NCBI GenBank assembly: GCA_910588285.1
Contig: CAJUQB010000025.1
Span: 1-52,959, forward strand
Source of the DNA: an uncultured Lachnospiraceae bacterium
GTDB lineage: Bacteria; Bacillota; Clostridia; Lachnospirales; Lachnospiraceae
Length of the DNA: 52,959 nucleotides
Direction: 5' to 3'
This document shows, one piece after another, positions 42,279 to 50,157 of the stretch. Numbering within the stretch: the first letter of the stretch is position 1; each line of letters begins with the position of its first letter. Both the position numbers and the translations under genes were made by a program. Under the pieces are notes generated by a model that did no database searches, had not been told where the DNA came from, and saw nothing but the letters and a program-made list of their open reading frames with translations.

Positions 42279-43147
42279 ACTTTCTGCTTCCTTTCTGGCA
42301 GTCCGCCTAAAAATTCAACTGCATTCCGGCCGCGTATAAGCTCCAGAGTGCTCTCACGGAATCCCAAATTTTCAATAGCCTGCGCCATTCGGATTTGTTC
42401 AAAGCGCGGATTATTGCTTCCGAACATGACTTGATGCCTCAGGCTTCTGTCAATCCATGTCATTGGAACGTCCTTTGTCATCATTTGCTAATAAAACTCT
42501 CTGGCGCAGTCAAAATAAAGGGCTCCTGTATCTGTATATACATTCGGATATTTTAGCATCAGCATAGCTGTTTCCCTGCACCAGGGCCACCCAAAATGGG
42601 CCAGACACATACGGAGCTTTGGATGAGCGGCTGCTGTCTTTTCGAACACGTCCGGCCTACAGTACTTCGTGAATGTATCATCCTCCCAGGACAAACCACT
42701 GTGGAATATAATAGGCTTATCATATTTCTCACATATCTCATACAAAGGCTCTGCTATTCCGTCCGAAGGATAAAAATGCTGACGCCCCAGGTGAAGCTTC
42801 AATCCCCTTAGATGTAAATCTGTAAATGCCCGTTCCAATTGCTCCGGCGCATGTGGATCATGTGGATCCACACTTGCAAACCCAATAAAATAATTCGGCG
42901 CCATGTCAACGAGCCTTTTTATCTCCTCATTGCTTACCAATACCTGCCCACCCTGAAGGGTATGGTAATCCTGCGGAAGCAGACAAAGACGATCCAGCCC
43001 TGCACATTTCATTTGATGAAACACATGCTCCAGCAATGCCGTACCATTTTTATAAATATTTAATGTCTGATGCCGTAATTCTTCTCTTTCCGGCTCTGCC
43101 TGGATTGGCTCATAAAATGCCGGATGGACATGCATATCTATAAACAT
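42275..43147 (-). pseudogene. Amidohydrolase_2-family metal hydrolase with in-frame amber codon
   Basis: 290 codons in one phase. It begins MFIDMHVHPAF (metal ligands H6, H8), with GFASVDPHDPHAPEQLE, LRGLKLHLGRQHF, IIFHSGLSWEDD and CLAHFGWPWCRE as further TIM-barrel strands. A TAG at 42488-42490 (codon 220) interrupts it after YFDCAREFY; the frame then continues with TWIDRSLRHQVMFGSNNPRF (the conserved late Asp/substrate loop region of the family) and ends LIRGRNAVEFLGGLPE. Family members hydrolyse or decarboxylate ring compounds and lactones; here a sugar lactone would be a reasonable guess. GGAG precedes the ATG, overlapping the PfkB end by 10 nt. Confidence 0.8.
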
Positions 43148-43698
43148 CTCTTATTCTCCTTTACCCATGGTTCAAATACCGCAACCACAGATGCTGCTAT
43201 TGCCGCACCTTTTTTCAAGCATTCCTCAATGGAAAACCCATGCAAAATGCCATATACCAACCGATCCCCATAATCAAAGGAAATTGGCACCCCTGCCGCT
43301 GCAATAGCCGGAAGCGTTCCCTCTGCCCTTCCCCACAGGGCTGTATGTACCAGGTCATGGGATACCGCAAATGCGATATCCTCCTTATCAAACAAGATAT
43401 GTTCTACCACTCCCTCTACATAATTGCCGTGTATCCGTTCGTTCTCTTCTATATCCATATAGGTAATTGCTGTTTTCCCTTCCTTCACCTTTAGATGGCT
43501 GATATCAACCCTTTCTGACTGCAGTGTCCTCTGCATCCATTTTCCATGGCTGTCATTTCCAATCGTACTGATAATAGAAGCCGCAATTCCAAGCTTCTGC
43601 AGATTTATAATCGTATCCACGACATTTCCCGTAGGATACTTTTTCCCAAGCTTTTCATATATATCGATACAATTATCCCCGATTCCCGCCACTCTCAT
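43138..43698 (-). pseudogene. PfkB-family sugar kinase with internal deletion
   Basis: 186 codons: MRVAGIGDNCIDIYEKLGKKYPTGN (start) and IISTIGNDSHGKWMQ are typical of fructoselysine-kinase-like PfkB proteins, and the end SIEECLKKGAAIAASVVAVFEP is the normal C-terminus. Between ISFDYGDRL and VYGILHGFS about 90-100 residues are missing, including the GAGDxF motif with the catalytic Asp and the ATP site. Intact relatives have about 280-300 residues. The frame is kept, so a stable but inactive protein might still be made. It overlaps the response-regulator gene by 26 nt. Confidence 0.8.
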
Positions 43699-45187
43699 TT
43701 TCTGTTTCTCCTTTTTTCGACGCTTCTTTATTATTTTTTACAAATTCAATATACTCTGTGGGACTCATTCCTGTATAGGACCGGAAAATACGGCTAAAAT
43801 AAAACTGATCACGGTATCCTGTCATAGATGCCACATCCTTGATCAATAGATCCGAGTCAACCTGAAAGATCTTCTTTGCTTTTTCCAGACGAAGCTCCAT
43901 GAGATAATGACTAAAAGGCTTATGATTGTATTTACAAAACAAAGTACCCAGATAGGTCTGGGATATTCCAAATTCCTTTCCAATGGATTTCAGGGTCATA
44001 TTCTCACTGATATGATTTTCCAAATATCTAGTAATGGACTGAAAAAATTCCGGCGTATCCAGTTTAACGCTCTCTGTCTCCCCATTCTTCTGAAAAATAG
44101 TATTCTTCACCTCTGTCATAATATCATGGATGCTGTTCTGGGAATAAAACAAATCATCATACACATTTTTAGCTCCTGCATCCCATGATATATTTTCCAT
44201 AAGATCGGCACACAGAACCATGATATAATCCACAATCCGCTCCAATACCCATTGGGAAATCTCAATACTTTCCCAATAGGCGGTAAGCCTATCCAACTCC
44301 TTCTTGGCCTCCTCTTTCCGCTGCTCATCCATAAAGCTTTCAAACCTTGACAGCATCTTTTTTATATTATATTGGCTTTTCTTTCCTTCCTCCCGCCCAT
44401 ATTCCTCCAGATATATGATCTGATCAACACCATTTACCAACCGGGTATCCAAGAGCCAATACATATTTTTAATTATTTCCATCAGCTCTTCTACCGGAAT
44501 AGGAGCCTTTGTCATAATTGCCGTAATATACCCTGCATCCTCCTTTTCCTTTTTCAGAATACTTTCTACGATATCCTGATCCAAAATATCGGAAGGGAAA
44601 AGATATAAGGTCTCCATTTTATCACGGCCAAAATAGAAAATATCGTTCATTTCCTGAAAAATCTCTTCATTGGCCTTTTCCTCAAATCGTCTGGGAAGAC
44701 CGTTTTTTCGAATTAATATCCCACTGTAAAAAGGATAATGAAAATATTGCTTAACTTCTTCATGATTCACATGATCCCGTTGATGCAGAATTCTATTTCT
44801 TTTCATCCGGTACAAAGAATCTGCCTGTTTTTTTACATGCTCCATCACCTCCCGCATCTCTGATGGTACGATTGGCTTCAGCAGATAATCCATCACCCCA
44901 TATTTCAGCATAGCTTTCGCATACTCAAATTCAGAATAGCCGCTGACAGCCAGCATGATGATATCCGGATAGGCCTCATGAATCTGCTTTACCAACTCTA
45001 CGCCAGTCATTCCAGGCATTTTGATATCAGTAATCACAATATCCGGCTGCTCATCTTCGATTCGTTTTAAGCATTGATGCCCGCTTTCTGCAATCCCTAT
45101 CACAGAAAATCCCTGACATCCTTCTATAATTGTCTTCATCAAGCTAATAGATGCCGGTTCATCATCTACCAGTAACACCTTATACAT
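43673..45187 (-). CDS. YesN-type response regulator (REC + AraC HTH)
   Basis: 504 residues. Receiver domain: MYKVLLVDDEPASISL, D54 in IVITDIKMPGMTG, and Lys in YLLKPIVPSE. A middle region of about 250 residues without a clear domain follows, then a complete AraC-type double HTH (MTLKSIGKEFGISQTYLGTLF and LLIKDVASMTGYRDQFYFS, ending GMSPTEYIEF). It overlaps the kinase gene by 8 nt. Expected to activate the rhamnosidase/importer operon in response to extracellular sugar. Confidence 0.92.
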   Translation of the reverse strand: MYKVLLVDDEPASISLMKTIIEGCQGFSVIGIAESGHQCLKRIEDEQPDIVITDIKMPGMTGVELVKQIHEAYPDIIMLAVSGYSEFEYAKAMLKYGVMDYLLKPIVPSEMREVMEHVKKQADSLYRMKRNRILHQRDHVNHEEVKQYFHYPFYSGILIRKNGLPRRFEEKANEEIFQEMNDIFYFGRDKMETLYLFPSDILDQDIVESILKKEKEDAGYITAIMTKAPIPVEELMEIIKNMYWLLDTRLVNGVDQIIYLEEYGREEGKKSQYNIKKMLSRFESFMDEQRKEEAKKELDRLTAYWESIEISQWVLERIVDYIMVLCADLMENISWDAGAKNVYDDLFYSQNSIHDIMTEVKNTIFQKNGETESVKLDTPEFFQSITRYLENHISENMTLKSIGKEFGISQTYLGTLFCKYNHKPFSHYLMELRLEKAKKIFQVDSDLLIKDVASMTGYRDQFYFSRIFRSYTGMSPTEYIEFVKNNKEASKKGETENESGGNRG

Positions 45188-46940
45188 TACTGTCTTCTCC
45201 TTCTTTCACCAAAAGCGTCACTTCAGAACCATTTCGGTTTTCCAGCTTCATGGAAAACTGTTTTCCAAACATAAAAAACATCCGGGCATAAGAATTTGCC
45301 AGCCCCATTCCGCCAATTTCAGATTCATAAAGCTCCTCTTCATTATTCAGCTGATCCTCAATCAGCTGAAACAGCTGGTAAAGCTCCTCTATTTTTTCCT
45401 CTTGAAATCCGTTCCCATTATCACGTATGCTGATCTGCCATCCTTCCTTGATCCTTTCTCCTCTGACCCCTATTTCCAGAACCAGCATATCTTCACAGAA
45501 TCCATGTTCCACACAATTTTCAATAATCTGCTGCAAAACCATTTTAGGTATTACGATTTTCTTCATATCCTCTGCAATCACGATTTCCACTTCTATCTTA
45601 TGGGAATATCTTGATTTCAACAAATAACAATACTTTTCCACATAATATAATTCTTCCTGTATGGCTGCATTACGTTCTTTTGTATTGGTGGTATAACGAA
45701 GCATAGAGGCCAGGCTTCCGCATAGGTTGCAGATTTCCTCATCCCCGCTCAGCATCCCGCGGCTTGAAATCACGTTCAGTACATTATAAATAAAATGGGG
45801 ATTTACCTGAGCCTGCAGGATATCCAGCTGTGCCTGAAGATTTATCACGGCCATCTTCTGTTCCTTTATCATTTGTTCCCGCAGCCGTTCCAATAATCTT
45901 CGATATGAATAATTTAATGCTTCCAGCTCGTTTACAGGCAATTCTATCCGTTTGGGATCATCCAGATTACTGAGTTCCGTTTCATCGATCATTTTTTTCA
46001 TCTCATAGATCGGCTTTGTCAGATATCGGACGGAACATGCAACATAGAGCATAGAAGCAGCCGCAAATATGGCTATAATGGACAGTGTGATCTTAATAAT
46101 CTCTAAATTCCTGGATAAAAAGGCTTCATTATCCTGGGCTACTACAATTGTCATCCCGTATTTCGGGGTTTGGCATACCAAAATCCGCTTTCCAGATTCT
46201 TCATATATTCCTTCTTCCAGCTGGGAATACTGTTGAAAAGAATAATCTTCCTCTCCTGCAAGCTCAATCATCGGCTGCTTATCCGGATTAAAAACAGCTA
46301 CTTCCATATGCTGATTTTCCACATCAAGATTTCCCAAAGTCTCTTCTGCTAAAACCTGGATTTCAATATATGTCTCTGTAGATCCATACAATTTTTTTAC
46401 TACAGAATAGACCATAGGATTTTCTTTGCTGCCCCAGTCGTCTTTATGCTTCCCAATAATCACAGTGGCGCTTCGGTTTTCATTACATTGCTCTAACCAT
46501 GGCAGTTCTTGTATATCCCTATGCAGATCAACGGCTGTCACGCCATAATTCTTGTTGGCCAGGATATCTCCGTATCTGTTAAAAATGATAATGCGGTAAA
46601 AATTTGCATTGATATAGCTTGTATAGATGCTTTTGTTAATGATCCGTATGGCATCCTGCCTATAATATTCGGACACCGAAGCGCTGGTGTGATAAGACAT
46701 CATTACATGCAATGAATCCAGGACATCTGGCGACGACAGGATATAATTGATCCCCTCCAGCATGAAATCAATATTATGATCCATATTTTCGGATATAGTT
46801 TTCCCGTAAAACTCCAGCATCTGACGATTTTCTGACACATACTGGCGATTTACCAGCTGATAATAAAAAATTCCGATACCCAAAGCAATTGCCATAATAA
46901 ATGCTACAAAGATCCATGTCATTTTTGTCCTGAAATTCAT
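45180..46940 (-). CDS. YesM-type sensor histidine kinase
   Basis: 586 residues. TM1 at about 8-30, a roughly 240-residue extracellular dCache-like domain, TM2 at about 285-307, a HAMP-like linker and the His_kinase (LytS/YesM) domain with QAQVNPHFIYNVLN (H382), N-box IIENCVEHGF and GMGLANSYARM. GGGGAG precedes the ATG. Partner of the YesN-type regulator; senses the sugar outside the cell, possibly through the binding protein. Confidence 0.92.
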   Translation of the reverse strand: MNFRTKMTWIFVAFIMAIALGIGIFYYQLVNRQYVSENRQMLEFYGKTISENMDHNIDFMLEGINYILSSPDVLDSLHVMMSYHTSASVSEYYRQDAIRIINKSIYTSYINANFYRIIIFNRYGDILANKNYGVTAVDLHRDIQELPWLEQCNENRSATVIIGKHKDDWGSKENPMVYSVVKKLYGSTETYIEIQVLAEETLGNLDVENQHMEVAVFNPDKQPMIELAGEEDYSFQQYSQLEEGIYEESGKRILVCQTPKYGMTIVVAQDNEAFLSRNLEIIKITLSIIAIFAAASMLYVACSVRYLTKPIYEMKKMIDETELSNLDDPKRIELPVNELEALNYSYRRLLERLREQMIKEQKMAVINLQAQLDILQAQVNPHFIYNVLNVISSRGMLSGDEEICNLCGSLASMLRYTTNTKERNAAIQEELYYVEKYCYLLKSRYSHKIEVEIVIAEDMKKIVIPKMVLQQIIENCVEHGFCEDMLVLEIGVRGERIKEGWQISIRDNGNGFQEEKIEELYQLFQLIEDQLNNEEELYESEIGGMGLANSYARMFFMFGKQFSMKLENRNGSEVTLLVKEGEDSNV

Positions 46941-46954
46941 TGCTCCCCTTTCCG

Positions 46955-47785
46955 CTATCCCTTCACGGAGCCTGCTGTCATTCCTTCCACAATTCGTTGA
47001 TTAAAAAACAAAAATAAGATTAACATGGGAATTACAATCACAATCACATCTGCAAACAGAAGGTGATATGAGCTTGCAAACTGCCCAATGTAATTATACA
47101 ATGTCTGCTGCACCGTTGCATTCTGTTTTCCGGGAAAAAAGTATAGTGGGGTGGTAAAGTCATTAAATACACTCACTGCATTAATGATAATAACCGTTGC
47201 AGAAACTGGTTTCAACAATGGAAAAATAATGCGCCGAAACATTTTCACTGTGCTGGCTCCGTCAATAAACCCAGCCTCCTCCAATTCTACTGGTATCGTC
47301 TCCATAAAATTCTGATACAGCATGATTGTAAATGATATATTCAGTGCAGCCTCCAGCATGATCATAGAAAACATGGTCTTATAGATTCCTATTTTCTGCA
47401 GCACCCAAACAGTTGGCAGGATTGCAGTTGGAATCATCAGTCCCAATAATACCAGCTTTGATAAAAAGCCGGTGATCCGATCCTTCCGGCGCTGAAGTAC
47501 ATATCCGGCCATAGAGCCGGTGAGGATCAATACGATAACCGTACCCAGCGTGATCAGAATACTATTTTTAAAGGCCAAAATTAACTGATAATTATTATTC
47601 TGAATCACTTCCAGATAATTTTCAAAATGAAAAATCTCTGGAAGGCTTATGGTCAGCTGATTTGCTCCCTTCCGATCCTTGAAAGAATTTACCAAAATAA
47701 AATAAAAAGGTATTCCAAAGAGGATAACTGCACCTGCCAGGCCCAAAATCGTTCCGGCAATCTTCTGTATTTTTTTCTTACTCAT
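46955..47785 (-). CDS. CUT1-type sugar ABC permease (MalG/AraQ-like)
   Basis: 276 residues from MSKKKIQKIAGTILG; the ribosome binding site GGAGGTGT lies inside a longer frame, so the start at 47785 is preferred. Six TMs and the EAA loop ELEEAGFIDGASTVKMFRRI, with the C-terminus RIVEGMTAGSVKG. It overlaps the preceding permease gene by 8 nt. Partner of that permease and of the binding protein at 48705. Confidence 0.92.
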   Translation of the reverse strand: MSKKKIQKIAGTILGLAGAVILFGIPFYFILVNSFKDRKGANQLTISLPEIFHFENYLEVIQNNNYQLILAFKNSILITLGTVIVLILTGSMAGYVLQRRKDRITGFLSKLVLLGLMIPTAILPTVWVLQKIGIYKTMFSMIMLEAALNISFTIMLYQNFMETIPVELEEAGFIDGASTVKMFRRIIFPLLKPVSATVIIINAVSVFNDFTTPLYFFPGKQNATVQQTLYNYIGQFASSYHLLFADVIVIVIPMLILFLFFNQRIVEGMTAGSVKG

Positions 47786-48638
47786 ACACACCTCCACGAT
47801 TCAAGAGCTTCTGAAGAGGAAATGCCAGACATACAACCATTAAAAGCATTAATACGTTCCCTGCTGTGGATAATCCATAATACCCAGAAGCATATTGCTT
47901 ATAAATCGTTGAGGCCAGCACGTCTGTGGTAAAGCCGGGACCGCCCTTTGTCATTGCCCAAATCAATTCAAAGGATCGGATTCCTTCTATAAATGCAAGA
48001 GTAACAACAGAGTTGCGGGCCGCTTTACACAAAGGAAGGGTAATGTAGCGAACCTGACTGAATGCAGACGCTCCATCGATTTGTGCCGATTCATAATAGC
48101 TCCTGTCTATGGACTGAATCCCGGCAATAAAAATAACCACCGCAATCCCCAATCCTTTCCATACATCTACTGCGATTACAGAACCCAATGCCAGCTTCAC
48201 ATTTCCCAGCCAATCAATGTTTCCAATGCCAAACAGGCTGAGAAACGTATTCAGGATACCCTTTGTAGGGTGCAGGATTGCTTTGAACATGATACCAACC
48301 GCCACGGAACTGATCAAAGTAGGAAAAAAAACAACCGAACGAATAAAGCTTTTTGTTCTGATATTACTGGTAAGGAAAACTGCTATCAAAAATCCCAGAG
48401 CCACCTTCAGCCCGCAGGTAAATATCGCATAAATAACAGTATTTAATACGCTTGCTGAGAGTGCGGCATCCTTTACAAACATTACATAATTATCAAAGCC
48501 GCACCATACCGTATTTTTCAAATCCCAGATCGTAAAACTGAAATAAAAAGAAATCACCGTCGGCACAGCGAACAGCACAACAAAAATAATAACTGCCGGC
48601 CAGACAAAAGCCAGAGGATATATTTTTTTCTTATTCAT
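47778..48638 (-). CDS. CUT1-type sugar ABC permease (MalF/UgpA-like)
   Basis: 286 residues from MNKKKIYPLAFVWPAV, with GGAGG 6 nt upstream; a longer frame to 48680 would run into the upstream hairpin. Six TMs; EAA loop YYESAQIDGASAFSQVRYITLP; C-terminal GGPGFTTDVLASTIYKQ is typical of the UgpA/MsmF group. No ATPase gene is present in the cluster, so a shared MsmK-like ATPase is probably used. Confidence 0.92.
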   Translation of the reverse strand: MNKKKIYPLAFVWPAVIIFVVLFAVPTVISFYFSFTIWDLKNTVWCGFDNYVMFVKDAALSASVLNTVIYAIFTCGLKVALGFLIAVFLTSNIRTKSFIRSVVFFPTLISSVAVGIMFKAILHPTKGILNTFLSLFGIGNIDWLGNVKLALGSVIAVDVWKGLGIAVVIFIAGIQSIDRSYYESAQIDGASAFSQVRYITLPLCKAARNSVVTLAFIEGIRSFELIWAMTKGGPGFTTDVLASTIYKQYASGYYGLSTAGNVLMLLMVVCLAFPLQKLLNRGGVYE

Positions 48639-48653
48639 ATCTGCCTCCGTTGT

Positions 48654-48693
48654 ATGGGACAAGACGTTAGCAGCCTGCAACGGCTTGTCCCAT
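48654..48693 (-). promoter_or_regulatory. Hairpin between binding-protein and permease genes
   Basis: ATGGGACAAG (48654-48663) and CTTGTCCCAT (48684-48693) form a perfect 10-bp stem; no T run follows on the minus strand. Such hairpins usually stabilise the upstream mRNA or partly block read-through, giving more binding protein than permease. Confidence 0.55.
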
Positions 48694-48704
48694 TTTTATG
48701 ATGT

Positions 48705-50063
48705 TTACCGCTCCCAGTCAAGTCCCAGCTGAATTGCGCACTTATAGGAATCCTCATCATATTTTTCGGCAGCCTCCGCACCTGTTGTCAAGCCGCTTGC
48801 AACCTCCTGGCAGATTTTTTCCGCATTATTGCCCTTTACAGATGTCATAAATTCCATAGCGCTGCAAATTGTCCCCTGGTCAAAATAGCTCTGCATATCA
48901 ACACGGACTGCTTCATAAGCATCATCCGGTATCTCATATCCCTTTACACAATAGGGTCCTACCGGCGGCTGCGCCGCTGTAAATGCATTCAAGGCCTCAT
49001 CAGACAAATAAAATTTCATAAATTCCAGTACAGCATCTGCATTTTCAGACTGCTTATTCCCATAAACGGAATTAGGCATCCATACAGTTAATCCGTTCAC
49101 ATTCGCATCATCTGACGGAATTGCGAATGCCCCAATTTTATTGGTAACCTCTTCTCCATACAGAGAATAAATATTTCCCAGTACCTGTGTCAGCATAATC
49201 CAATGTGCTCCTTCTCCGTCTGCCAGCTTCTGGCATCCGTCATCATAGGTTGTGGACAGATAATCCTCATTATAGAAATCCAGAACATCCTCATATTTGG
49301 CAAAGGATTTTAATGCACTATCATTTTCCGCATATTTTGCCTTTCCTGCCGAATAATTTTCTACAAAATTCGGGTCTGCAGCGTTGAGATTATAAAAATC
49401 TCCCAGCATCAGAACCTGGCTGGTCCATGCATCACCAAAGGCCCCGATTAGTGGTGTCTCTCCATTTTCTTCCAATACTTTACAATTGTTCACGAATTCA
49501 TCCCAGGTCTTTGGAACCTCAAGCTGATATTTTTCATATATTTCTTTATTATATAGGACACAGCCTGCCTGGGAAGATGCCTGTGGGATTCCATATGTAA
49601 CCCCGTCTAATGTTACGGACTGGATATAGTTTTCGTCCAGCTTTTCCATAATCTCAGCCTCGTCATTCAGTGGCATAAAGTATTCCTCCGGATGAACGGT
49701 AGAAAGAACCGCACCGGAATTCATAAGTACCACATCATTTAATTCTCCGGCAGCAGCCCGTACCTGAACTATTTCATCATTTGCCGAAACAATCTCAATA
49801 TCCACATGAATCCCCAACTTCTCTTCTGCCAATTCGCACACTGCCTCCAGACCCGGCAGCTCCATATCCGAATAGGCCAGCAACGAAATTGTCCTGATAT
49901 CTTCTTCCGGTTTCTGTACCTGCTCCTGATCAGAATTTGTATTTGAGTCTGATTCTTCTCCTGCAGGCGGATCCCCTGCTTCTGTTGAACCGCATCCTGC
50001 AAGCATTGACACCGACAATACGGTACACAGCAATGCACCCAAAAGCTTTCTTCTTTTTTTCAT
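48705..50063 (-). CDS. Sugar ABC transporter solute-binding lipoprotein
   Basis: 452 residues from MKKRRKLLGALLC (AAGGAGG upstream); an open frame reaches back to 50231 but overlaps the rhamnosidase gene. Lipoprotein signal peptide with lipobox SMLAGCGS, a Ser/Glu/Asp-rich linker, then the CUT1 binding-protein fold: VCELAEEKLGIHVDIEIV, GVTYGIPQASSQAGCVLYNKEIYEKY (split pattern), PKTWDEFVNNCKVL and NADAVLEFMKFYLSDEAL. Delivers the sugar to the two permeases downstream. Confidence 0.92.
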   Translation of the reverse strand: MKKRRKLLGALLCTVLSVSMLAGCGSTEAGDPPAGEESDSNTNSDQEQVQKPEEDIRTISLLAYSDMELPGLEAVCELAEEKLGIHVDIEIVSANDEIVQVRAAAGELNDVVLMNSGAVLSTVHPEEYFMPLNDEAEIMEKLDENYIQSVTLDGVTYGIPQASSQAGCVLYNKEIYEKYQLEVPKTWDEFVNNCKVLEENGETPLIGAFGDAWTSQVLMLGDFYNLNAADPNFVENYSAGKAKYAENDSALKSFAKYEDVLDFYNEDYLSTTYDDGCQKLADGEGAHWIMLTQVLGNIYSLYGEEVTNKIGAFAIPSDDANVNGLTVWMPNSVYGNKQSENADAVLEFMKFYLSDEALNAFTAAQPPVGPYCVKGYEIPDDAYEAVRVDMQSYFDQGTICSAMEFMTSVKGNNAEKICQEVASGLTTGAEAAEKYDEDSYKCAIQLGLDWER

Positions 50064-50157
50064 AGTAATTTCCTCCTTTATTTGTTTGATATCTTTATTG
50101 TATCCTTTTTCATTTTTTTGTACATAAATTATCCCACGACCAACATGGACTATTCCA

